DNA of 64,000 nt from a virus: positions 31,289 through 95,288 of the IMG/VR virus record IMGVR_UViG_3300025593_000028. One strand, written 5' to 3'. Position numbers and translations under genes: made by a program. Below are positions 26,160 through 32,753 of the stretch, in pieces. The stretch's first letter is position 1. Each line of letters starts with the position of its first letter. A model generated the notes under the pieces. That model saw only the letters and a list, made by a program, of their open reading frames with translations, ran no database searches and had not been told where the DNA came from.

Positions 26160-26750
26160 TCAGAAGCCGCGCTGCCTCCTGCGGATCTTCTCTGCCAGCT
26201 TCGGTTCAGACACGTGAGTGTAGATCATAGTGGTGTCTACGCTCTTGTGGCCGAGCAGGTTCTGGATCTCGCGGATGTTGAGGTCTCCCTCGCTCATCAG
26301 CTCGGTCGCGTACGTGTGCCTGAGCATGTGCGGGTGGCACGGGCCTTCGATGCCGGCCCGCCGCCCGTAGCGCTGCATCATCTGCCAGCAGTAGTGCGGG
26401 GACACGGGGCTCCCCTTCAGCGTCACGAAGAGAATCTTGCTTCCGTCCGCGTATTTCTCTCGCTCTCGCTTCCAGCGTTCTACGAGCTCGAGCGTGCCGT
26501 CCTCGATCTGGACGTAGCGCTCCACCTTGTTCTTGGCGATGGCCGCGCGGATGTGGATGCGCCGCTCGCGCACCTGGACGTCGCGGACGTTCAGGCGGCA
26601 GAGCTCGCCCACTCGCAGCCCTGCGCGGTACATCAGCTCGAGCATCGCGCGGTTCCTGATGCCGGTCGGCCGCCGCATGTTCGGCACCGCCAGCAGAGCA
26701 CGCACGTCCTCGTCCGAGAAGATCTTCGGAAGCTCTCGTCCCTTCTTCAT
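26160..26750 (-). CDS. Short tyrosine recombinase (catalytic domain only)
   Basis: 196 residues. All catalytic residues are visible: Arg46 (AGLRVGELC), His141-x2-Arg144 (HMLRHTYATEL), His168 (LLGHKSVDTT) and Tyr177 (MIYTHV). XerC/D-type domain. The core-binding N-terminal domain (~100 residues in XerC) is missing. ATG 26750 was chosen because AGAGGAGAAA precedes it; 23 further in-frame residues exist upstream (to 26819) but start inside a -10-like box. It lies beside two tRNA genes and an AT-richer gap. It may integrate, or resolve replicated genomes. Confidence 0.82.
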   Translation of the reverse strand: MKKGRELPKIFSDEDVRALLAVPNMRRPTGIRNRAMLELMYRAGLRVGELCRLNVRDVQVRERRIHIRAAIAKNKVERYVQIEDGTLELVERWKREREKYADGSKILFVTLKGSPVSPHYCWQMMQRYGRRAGIEGPCHPHMLRHTYATELMSEGDLNIREIQNLLGHKSVDTTMIYTHVSEPKLAEKIRRRQRGF

Positions 26751-26814
26751 ATAAGCAATTTCTCCTCTAAGCCAGTCGCAGACTGAGATTCGTACGTGGG
26801 GTACCCGCATATAG

Positions 26815-26820
26815 ATCATA
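26815..26820 (-). promoter_or_regulatory. -10 box TATGAT(CT) for recombinase
   Basis: TATGATCTATATG on the minus strand; resembles the late TAnnATCT boxes. Predicted start near 26807 leaves a ~57-base leader with AGAGGAG before ATG 26750. Confidence 0.5.
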
Positions 26821-26823
26821 CCC

Positions 26824-26872
26824 GCAGACGAATGTTGCTGCTATAGAGGCCGCTCTCACCTGAGCAGACGAA
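26824..26872. repeat. Direct repeat GCAGACGAA, 40 bp apart
   Basis: Nine-base copies at 26824-26832 and 26864-26872, spaced four helical turns, inside the 206-base AT-richer gap (26751-26956) between the recombinase and tRNA-Leu. Candidate recombinase arm sites; no core attachment site identified. Confidence 0.4.
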
Positions 26873-26928
26873 GATTCCTCATATGCAGGCCGCAGTAGAT
26901 CCTTCGCGGCACATGATAGTGCTTATAT

Positions 26929-26948
26929 GACGCCTAGAATCCGGCGTC
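26929..26948 (-). terminator. Hairpin after tRNA-Leu (GACGCC/GGCGTC)
   Basis: 6-bp stem, 8-base loop, 8 bases past the tRNA-Leu 3' end on the minus strand and followed by ATATAAG. Likely stops the tRNA transcript or marks its processing. Confidence 0.5.
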
Positions 26949-26956
26949 TAGCGGAG

Positions 26957-27031
26957 TGCCCGCCCCGGGACTCGAACCCGGAACCTCTCCCTTCTGAGGG
27001 GAGCGCCTCTGCCGGATTGGGCTAGACGGGC
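26957..27031 (-). tRNA. tRNA-Leu (anticodon CAG), class I shape
   Basis: Acceptor GCCCGTC/GGCGGGC, discriminator A, anticodon stem CTCCC/GGGAG with loop CTCAGAA (anticodon CAG), T-stem CCGGG/CCCGG with TTCGAGT loop. The variable region is only 5 bases (AGGTT), whereas bacterial leucine tRNAs normally have a long arm. CCA is not encoded. Would read CUG codons if charged with leucine. Confidence 0.85.
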
Positions 27032-27058
27032 AAGGAGATCCTACGGATCGCGCCCCAG

Positions 27059-27139
27059 TGCGCGGGGACGGAATCGAACCGCCACAGCCAGAGACGCCTG
27101 GTTTACAGCCAGGGGGGCTCGCCCATGCCCAGCCCGCGC
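27059..27139 (-). tRNA. tRNA-Tyr (anticodon GTA)
   Basis: Acceptor GCGCGGG/CCCGCGC, discriminator A, D-stem GGGC/GCCC, anticodon stem CCTGG/CCAGG with loop CTGTAAA, a 13-base variable arm (class II, as expected for bacterial Tyr), T-stem GGCGG/CCGTC. The acceptor stem continues without break into the flanks to make an 18-bp perfect helix (27049-27066 with 27133-27150). Confidence 0.9.
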
Positions 27140-27156
27140 ACTGGGGCGCGGAAAGA

Positions 27157-27396
27157 CTATATCGGCAGCTCGGGCGTGTCGCTGGTGTCCACGCCAGAGC
27201 CGCCGCATTTCTTGCAGCAGCGGTACATGGAGTAGAGCCAGTTGCCAGTGCCGCGGCATTCCTTGCAGAGCTTTCTGCCGGCAGCCCAGTTGCCCCATGC
27301 GACTTTCATGTCCGTCCACTCGCCCACAAGCGGTGGCGCACCGATCTCGCGTCGCTCGTCTTCGTCCACAGGCTTCGAGACGTCGATCATCCCCAT
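27157..27396 (-). CDS. Small protein with DnaJ-type CxxCxGxG zinc finger
   Basis: 79 residues from ATG 27396 (AGAGGCGG upstream); ATG 27390 would give an ATGA overlap with the preceding gene and is nearly as likely. LCKECRGTG and CCKKCGGSG are the paired motifs of the DnaJ central zinc finger, but no J-domain is present. Such solitary fingers are common in phages; role unknown. Last gene of the long replication operon. Confidence 0.7.
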   Translation of the reverse strand: MGMIDVSKPVDEDERREIGAPPLVGEWTDMKVAWGNWAAGRKLCKECRGTGNWLYSMYRCCKKCGGSGVDTSDTPELPI

Positions 27397-27734
27397 CGGC
27401 CTGCCGCCTCTGGGAATAGGAACCGAACCTTCTTCCCGTTCTTTTCCGCGTACTTGATCTCGCGCTCCGTAGAACTCCCCACATATCCCCCAACGTTGAC
27501 GACTAGAATCTCGTCGGCTAGGTCGATCTTGCGGAAATGGACTTCGTCGAGTCCCTGCTTCCCATCGGTCGACTCGTCTCCGTCTGAGCACAGGAACTTC
27601 GATCCGGGGGGATCATCTTGGTGCCCGTACACGCTGAGCGGGATACAAACGTTGCCCATGAAGGCCTCATGCATCTCGGCCATTCGATGCGCCTCTGGAA
27701 AGCGAGTGCTGCCGCAAAGCGTAACTACGGTCAT
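27387..27734 (-). CDS. Nucleoside 2-deoxyribosyltransferase-like protein
   Basis: 115 residues. Starts TVVTLCGSTRFPEAH, the strand-loop typical of the nucleoside deoxyribosyltransferase/DUF4406 superfamily, with EILVVNVGGYVGSSTEREIKYAEKNGKKV as the second conserved half (the S-x-x-x-E-x-x-Y segment). Family members move deoxyribose between bases or hydrolyse nucleotides. May serve the phage nucleotide pool. ATG overlaps the preceding stop (ATGA). Confidence 0.7.
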   Translation of the reverse strand: MTVVTLCGSTRFPEAHRMAEMHEAFMGNVCIPLSVYGHQDDPPGSKFLCSDGDESTDGKQGLDEVHFRKIDLADEILVVNVGGYVGSSTEREIKYAEKNGKKVRFLFPEAAGRWG

Positions 27735-27904
27735 TCTGACTCCTTCTCCCTCAGTCTTTCTAGGTTCTCGAGCACGGCTTCTCGCGCGGCCTTTGCGGCC
27801 ATGTCTTCTACGATCTGCCTCAGCAGTGCATCGTCCACGTCGTAGAGCAGCTGCTTACTGATCGGTATCGTGATTTCCGGTATGCGTATTGATACGTGCT
27901 CCAC
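27731..27904 (-). CDS. Small hypothetical protein (57 aa)
   Basis: GTG 27904 two bases after the previous stop, ending in TGA that overlaps the next ATG. Sequence begins VEHVSIRIPEITIPIS, then a helix (LLRQIVEDMAAKAAREAV) with a charged tail. The tight fit between neighbours and coding-like codons support it. Not recognised. Confidence 0.7.
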   Translation of the reverse strand: MEHVSIRIPEITIPISKQLLYDVDDALLRQIVEDMAAKAAREAVLENLERLREKESE

Positions 27905-27906
27905 CG

Positions 27907-28875
27907 CTACTTCGCTACCTCCACAGGTAGCCCTGCAGCGCGTCGGTAGCGCGCAAGCGGGTCGCCGACTTCGAAGAAGTCCTGGATCATCGGCTCGGGG
28001 TCCTGCCCGTCATCGAGCCGGCCCGGCAGGCAGACGTCGCGGAACTCGCATTCCCACCGGCAGTCTCGGGTGGGGTTCGGCGGGCACAGCTCGTGATGGC
28101 TCGCGCCGCCGTCGAGCTCGGCGCGGGTCGCGATGATCTCGGTCGCGATCCTGTGAACGTGCTTCCAGTGGTTGCGCAGCTCCTCCACGGTGTGCGTGAC
28201 CTCGTGCCGTTCGTAGAACGGCGGCTTGGCTCGAGCAGTGCGTTTGACCTTCCGCAGCATGTTGTAGAGGATGAACTCGGCCCTGGTGCCCTCGCCCTCG
28301 TGCTCGAGCAGGTGCAGGTACTCGACCAGGTGCTCGGTCAGTAGCTGCGTGTCGACCTGCAGCGTCGGGAGCGCTTCTTTGAAGGATCCACCCACGGTCT
28401 TGTGCTCGAGCGCGCCGCGCTTTCCGTCTGAGACGCGCTCGACGCGCGCGTCGATCTTCGAGAGCAGCGTGGCTTCGACCGTCCCCGACCCGTCGTCCGC
28501 GACGACCAGCGGAGCCTCCATCTCGGACTCGGGCTCGACGACGCGTATGTCTGAGTCCTCGCCCTCCTCCTCCAGCCACTGGAGGTAGCCCTCCAGCATA
28601 GCACGGCAGAGGTCTGCTTCCTTGCGGATGTCGTCCTCCATCGCTGGGTGCTCCGAGACGTCCTCCTCGACTCCGGCCTCGAAGTGCGCCATCGGGTCGG
28701 GCCGCTCGAGCCCGGGTACGTAGTAGTGCTGCAGCGTGTCGTGCATCCGCGTACCGATCGACAGTGGATTGTCGAATTCGATCCCGCGCTTCTGCAGCCC
28801 GCGGTACGTGCCGAGGTACCACTTGCGCCGGCACCTGCGCCACTGCTTCGCCTCGCTGTTGGTGAGGCGGATCAC
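27907..28875 (-). CDS. PD-(D/E)XK nuclease, Cas4/RecB-like
   Basis: 322 residues from GTG 28875 (GTGA overlap). N-terminal WRRCRRKWYLGTYRGL carries the first Cys and the family's opening helix; LLSKIDARVERV ... GALEHKTVGGS gives the Asp and E-x-K of the nuclease core; near the C-terminus CRWECEFRDVC supplies three more Cys, a likely Fe-S cluster as in Cas4 and AddB. Probably a 5'-3' exonuclease preparing ends for Sak4-type recombination or degrading DNA. Confidence 0.8.
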   Translation of the reverse strand: MIRLTNSEAKQWRRCRRKWYLGTYRGLQKRGIEFDNPLSIGTRMHDTLQHYYVPGLERPDPMAHFEAGVEEDVSEHPAMEDDIRKEADLCRAMLEGYLQWLEEEGEDSDIRVVEPESEMEAPLVVADDGSGTVEATLLSKIDARVERVSDGKRGALEHKTVGGSFKEALPTLQVDTQLLTEHLVEYLHLLEHEGEGTRAEFILYNMLRKVKRTARAKPPFYERHEVTHTVEELRNHWKHVHRIATEIIATRAELDGGASHHELCPPNPTRDCRWECEFRDVCLPGRLDDGQDPEPMIQDFFEVGDPLARYRRAAGLPVEVAK

Positions 28876-29120
28876 GTCGTGCTCGCGTCCTGCTTGATCC
28901 TCTGTGCCACCAGCAGCATCCACAACGACGCGAGCACCGCGGTGCTCGCGGCCGAGAACCACAGGCTCAGCGACACGTACGGCACCACGAACGCCGCGAG
29001 GATCGACCCGGTCATGGCGCTAGTGCGCACGTCTGGCTTCTCCGCCCCGAGCACGGACGGCAGCAGCGCCACCGAGAACCCGATCGACCCGAGGGTGAAT
29101 ATGACGTCCTGCCAGCTCAC
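28872..29120 (-). CDS. Small membrane protein, hypothetical
   Basis: 82 residues with three hydrophobic segments (about 6-24, 36-54, 58-72). Starts and ends in GTGA overlaps. No signature recognised. Confidence 0.7.
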   Translation of the reverse strand: MSWQDVIFTLGSIGFSVALLPSVLGAEKPDVRTSAMTGSILAAFVVPYVSLSLWFSAASTAVLASLWMLLVAQRIKQDASTT

Positions 29121-29392
29121 TTCTGCTCGGAGAGCTTCGCGAGCTCCTCGGCCTCAGCTGGCGAGGCCACGTGCACGCTCTCGCTTAGCAGCGCTTGACC
29201 GATGTCCTTCGCGTGCTCTGCGTCCATCGGGATCACGTGCTCAGTCGCCGTGCCCGGATCGAGCATGTGGATCCGCTTGGATCCCTTCTCTCCAGCGAGC
29301 ACGCCGATGATGACGCCTCGGTACTCTACACGCTTCGTGACCGGAGCGCCGGGGATCCCCCCGACCTCCTGTTGGCCTTGCTCCTCGCTCAC
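29117..29392 (-). CDS. Hypothetical protein
   Basis: 91 residues, GTG overlapping the preceding stop. Central beta unit (KRVEYRGVIIGVLAGEKG, RIHMLDPGTATEHVIPM) followed by an Ala/Glu helix. Not recognised. Confidence 0.7.
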   Translation of the reverse strand: MSEEQGQQEVGGIPGAPVTKRVEYRGVIIGVLAGEKGSKRIHMLDPGTATEHVIPMDAEHAKDIGQALLSESVHVASPAEAEELAKLSEQK

Positions 29393-29724
29393 AGTTCCAC
29401 CCCCAGATGGTCTACGGCACGGGCGAGCGCGATGCGAAGCCCGAGCTTCTTGTTGAAGTTGTCTTTCTCCGAGCAGTCCGCCACGCCGGTGGACCCGTAG
29501 TTCCCTCCCGGTCCCTCCAAGCGCACGACCGTCTTGCCACCTGTTGGAAGCAGGCTAACCCGCTTAGCGTACAGTCCCGCTTCTCCTCCGTAAGGAAACA
29601 TCTTCTTGAGCTCGTCAAGCTCCCACTTGGCGTACAGGCCGCCGTCACTTGCGCGACGTAGGTGCTGCACGCGCACCGTGTACCCGCGCCTTCGCAGCTC
29701 TACTATCTTCTCGCTAGGACTCAC
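29389..29724 (-). CDS. Hypothetical protein
   Basis: 111 residues, GTG overlapping the preceding stop. N-terminal helix then beta (SEKIVELRRRGYTVRVQHLR), a Gly-rich middle (EGPGGNYGSTG), helical end. No family recognised; co-translated with the DUF6378-like gene upstream. Confidence 0.7.
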   Translation of the reverse strand: MSPSEKIVELRRRGYTVRVQHLRRASDGGLYAKWELDELKKMFPYGGEAGLYAKRVSLLPTGGKTVVRLEGPGGNYGSTGVADCSEKDNFNKKLGLRIALARAVDHLGVEL

Positions 29725-30005
29725 AGCTCGTCATCTCCCTCCAGCACCGCGTCGAGCAGCGCGTATCCTACTACGTCCACCGCGGTGTCTCGCTTGTAAC
29801 CCTCTGCTCCTCTGATCGCCTTCAATAGTACCATGAGCATGGTCACGTCGTGCGGGGTGATCGGGTCGTCGTCGATCGACCGGCCCGCCAGGTACGCGTT
29901 CCACGCGTCTGCCAGCCTCTGAAAGTTCACCCTCGGGTGGCCGTAATCCTCCTGGCGCTGTCCGCGGATCAGCTTTTCTGCCTCTTGTCCTACCGTATCC
30001 CCCAT
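29721..30005 (-). CDS. DUF6378-like phage protein
   Basis: 94 residues from ATG 30005. EDYGHPRVNFQRLADAWNAYL, then TPHDVTMLMVLLKAIR and TAVDVVGYALL form the typical pattern of the phage DUF6378 family (function unknown, often near nucleotide-metabolism genes). All-helical, MazG-like in general look. Confidence 0.75.
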   Translation of the reverse strand: MGDTVGQEAEKLIRGQRQEDYGHPRVNFQRLADAWNAYLAGRSIDDDPITPHDVTMLMVLLKAIRGAEGYKRDTAVDVVGYALLDAVLEGDDEL

Positions 30006-30010
30006 CAGTG

Positions 30011-30589
30011 CTACCCTACGCCGTCCACCCCGAGGAAGCCGGCACGCCCGAGGAACAGGTCTTTCGGCGTGCCCTGGAAGCGGAGGGAGGTGCGCACGGC
30101 GACCCCGTCCGGGAGCTTGCCGAGCTCGTCGAGATCTCGAGTCAGCCCCTCCGACGGCATCAGGAGGCGGGCCTCGGCTACGAGCGCTCGGTTGTCTGCT
30201 TCCTTCACGGTCTCGTGCGATAGAGCCCCGAGGTCGATGTTTAGGCTTTCGAAGATCACTTCGTCTGCGGCCTCGGCGAGTCGCTCGTACTCCGGTCCGA
30301 TCTGGCTCTTGAGCGGCTTTGGCAGGTCTCCCAGGTACGCCTCGTGGGCGTCGTGGAACAGCCCCGCGACGACTACGTCTAGGTCTTGGTCCCACGCTTC
30401 GAGGATCTCGCTCACGAGCACGCAGTGCTGCGCGACCGAGTAGAACTTCGAGGTGTGGCCGCCGAACCGGCACGTGTTGCCCAGCCCGTGCGCGACGTCT
30501 GCTAGGCAGACCTGGCTCGGCTTCGGGTCCGCGTAGTCGTAGATCAACCCCGACGCAGTCTCGATCCTAGTCTCCCCGAACCAAGTCAT
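30011..30589 (-). CDS. HD-domain phosphohydrolase (YfbR-like 5'-nucleotidase)
   Basis: 192 residues from ATG 30589, overlapping the helicase stop (ATGA). Contains RFGGHTSKFYSVAQHCVLV (first His), LFHDAHEAYLGDLPKPLK (HD pair and E) and a later Asp, the arrangement of YfbR-type dNMP phosphohydrolases. Removes the phosphate from deoxynucleoside monophosphates. In a phage with a dNMP kinase and a ThyA-family enzyme it may remove unwanted dNMPs. Confidence 0.78.
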   Translation of the reverse strand: MTWFGETRIETASGLIYDYADPKPSQVCLADVAHGLGNTCRFGGHTSKFYSVAQHCVLVSEILEAWDQDLDVVVAGLFHDAHEAYLGDLPKPLKSQIGPEYERLAEAADEVIFESLNIDLGALSHETVKEADNRALVAEARLLMPSEGLTRDLDELGKLPDGVAVRTSLRFQGTPKDLFLGRAGFLGVDGVG

Positions 30590-32295
30590 CCTCCGAGCCA
30601 CCTCCGCATCGTGTCCTCGTCCCGGACGATCTCCTCCAGGAGCTCTAGCTTCGTGCCGTACGTATCGAGCACGTCTTTGTCCACCGTATCGGCGGCTACG
30701 ATGTCTATCGTCAGGAGCCGCCCCTCTCGCCCGGGCCGCTGGGCGCGCTCTTCGGACTGCGCGTTCTTGACCGCAGACCACGAGCGCTCGAGGTACACCT
30801 GCGCGTCGGCGCGCGAGAGGTTGATGCCCTCCGCTCCGGCTCCGAAGGTGACGAGCAGCACCTGCAGGTCTCCGTCCTGGAAAGCGGCGCGATTGCGCTC
30901 CCGCTGCGCGGGATCGACGGTGCCGGTGAACTGCCCGCAGGACACGCCGATCTTCTCGAGCCGGGCGGCAGCGAGCTCGATCAGCTGGCGGCTCTCGGCG
31001 AAGACCACGATCTTGTCGTCCCCCAGCTCTTCGACCACGTCCACGAGGTCGTCGACCTTGCTCGACGGCTCTTTGAGTTCTACGTTACCGTCGTCGTCGA
31101 TCTTCCCAGTCGCGCCTGCGAGCTGGCGCAGACGGCCCATGCGCTGCATGGGGTTCGACGCCATCAGCACCCCGCCTTCCAGCTCTACCAGCATCTCTTT
31201 CCTGAGCGAGTCGTACGCTTTGCGCTGCTTCGGCGCTAGGTCGACGACCCTCGTGGTGGGAGGCAGCTTGTCGGGCAGCTGCGGCAGGATGAGCTTCTTA
31301 GGCCGCCTGATCAACCTCGGGTCGAGGAAGCGAAAGAGCTCGTCCCTGGTGTCCCCGCGCAGCCCTACGACCTCCATGCGGCCGAACGGATTCCAGCGCA
31401 TGAGGCCGTAGCGCTCGACCCACTTCGTCTTAGACGGGTACTCGTCCGGGGCCACGAAGCGCATGACCGCCCACAGGTCCTCCGGCGTGTTGGCCACCGG
31501 GCTGCCGGTCAGCGCAAACCTGTACGTGGCCTTGTCGCCCACCGCCCAGAGCGCTCTTGTCTGCTGCGCCTTCGGCGACTTGGCTCGGTGCGCCTCGTCG
31601 GCGATCACCGTCTTGAGCCCCATCTCGTTGAGCTCCTTTAGCTCCTTCTCCTTGTCCTTGAGCCGGATCGAGCCGTAGCCAGCGAGGCGGCTGTGTAGTT
31701 TGAGCGCCTCCCAGTTGATGACGTACACCTGGGCCTCCGCGGCGAGCGCCTCGCGGCGCTTCTTCGCGCTACCGGCGACGACTGAGACGTCGACCCCTGG
31801 CCACCAGGTAGCGAACTCGTTGCGCCAGTGCGGCTTGACGCTGTTCGGCGCGACCACCAGCGCGGGGAACGGGTCGTCTAGGCGCTTGAGCGCGCATATC
31901 GTCATCGGCGTCTTGCCCGCGCCCATCGGGTCGCAGTTGAGTGCTTGGCGCGCGGTGCTCATGAAGCCCACGCCCGACCTCTGCAGCGGCGAGAGCCTCG
32001 GCTCGTCTACGTCTGGGCAGTCTCCGGCGTCCCTCAGCGCCATGCACGGCGTCACGCGGAGCTCGAGCACCTGCCGCGCGAGCCCCTCTAGCTCTGGCTC
32101 GATCACGAGCCTGTCGCCGAACACGCCTCGCAGCTGCTGCATCGCGGCCCACGACAGCGGGGCGACCCAGGTGCGCTCCGCTTGGTTCCACGTCGCGCCG
32201 GGTACGCCGTCGCGTACGTTCTCCTTGTCCTGGTAGCCGGCGCCGACCTCGATCTTCTGGTCGTCGCGCAGTCCAACGTGTACCGGCTCGTTCAC
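30586..32295 (-). CDS. SNF2-family DNA helicase/translocase
   Basis: 569 residues. Motif I DPMGAGKTPMT, motif Ia VVAPNSVKPHW, motif II IADEAHRAKSPKAQQT, motif III LTGSPVANTPEDLW, then the second RecA lobe with KIVVFAESRQLIE, LLVTFGAGAEGINLSRA (motif V) and RAQRPGREG (motif VI, R-x-x-R). Residues ~1-90 hold a small N-terminal domain (TWNQAERTWVAP). Translocates on duplex DNA; phages use it in replication restart or recombination. GTG 32295 overlaps the RuvC-like gene. Confidence 0.88.
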   Translation of the reverse strand: MNEPVHVGLRDDQKIEVGAGYQDKENVRDGVPGATWNQAERTWVAPLSWAAMQQLRGVFGDRLVIEPELEGLARQVLELRVTPCMALRDAGDCPDVDEPRLSPLQRSGVGFMSTARQALNCDPMGAGKTPMTICALKRLDDPFPALVVAPNSVKPHWRNEFATWWPGVDVSVVAGSAKKRREALAAEAQVYVINWEALKLHSRLAGYGSIRLKDKEKELKELNEMGLKTVIADEAHRAKSPKAQQTRALWAVGDKATYRFALTGSPVANTPEDLWAVMRFVAPDEYPSKTKWVERYGLMRWNPFGRMEVVGLRGDTRDELFRFLDPRLIRRPKKLILPQLPDKLPPTTRVVDLAPKQRKAYDSLRKEMLVELEGGVLMASNPMQRMGRLRQLAGATGKIDDDGNVELKEPSSKVDDLVDVVEELGDDKIVVFAESRQLIELAAARLEKIGVSCGQFTGTVDPAQRERNRAAFQDGDLQVLLVTFGAGAEGINLSRADAQVYLERSWSAVKNAQSEERAQRPGREGRLLTIDIVAADTVDKDVLDTYGTKLELLEEIVRDEDTMRRWLGG

Positions 32296-32753
32296 TCGCC
32301 GTCCCCTTCCATCGCAGACATCCTACGGGCTACCAAGCTGCGAAAGTCGGAATCGTGCTGGCACAGGTACAGCAGCAGGTGGCGGCTCGCATCGCGGGCG
32401 TGGTCGGTGCCCACGGTCCACCACCCCATCGCACGAAGCTTGTCGTCGTTCGAGAAGCCCTTGGCCTCGGCGGGGGTCTGCTTGTTCGAGAACTCGAGGC
32501 CGTGCTCGCGGCACAGGTGCCGCAGGTAGCCGACCTGCTCGACGGAGGAGAGCACCTGCTCCCCCTTCCTGATCGTGTGCTGCGTGATCGTGATGCGCTC
32601 GACGACCACCGCTCCGCCGAAGCCCGACCGAAGCGCCTCTCGCGCCCAGTCCATGGCCTCATCTTCGGGCGCGTCCCACGCGCTGTGCTCGCCATCCCTC
32701 CAGAGCGCGAGCCCGGTCTGGAACCCGGTGTCGAGAGCGAGCACGTCAGGCAT
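32292..32753 (-). CDS. RuvC-like Holliday junction resolvase
   Basis: 153 residues, RNase H fold: ALDTGFQTG (first Asp), AVVVERITI (Glu), and TDHARDASRHLLLYL (final D-x-x-x-H/D). Resolves branched DNA during recombination and packaging. ATG 32753 lies inside the end of the polymerase gene (8-base overlap), so it is co-translated with it. Confidence 0.82.
   Translation of the reverse strand: MPDVLALDTGFQTGLALWRDGEHSAWDAPEDEAMDWAREALRSGFGGAVVVERITITQHTIRKGEQVLSSVEQVGYLRHLCREHGLEFSNKQTPAEAKGFSNDDKLRAMGWWTVGTDHARDASRHLLLYLCQHDSDFRSLVARRMSAMEGDGE

Noticed and set aside
26751-26819. Longer recombinase starting at ATG 26819
   Set aside because: That ATG is inside the TATGATCT box and has no ribosome site; ATG 26750 follows AGAGGAG. 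The extra 23 residues would still not supply a core-binding domain.
26915-26935. Plus-strand promoter-like AT-rich stretch (CATGATAGTGCTTATATGA)
   Set aside because: No plus-strand gene follows; it leads into the reverse complement of the tRNA genes.
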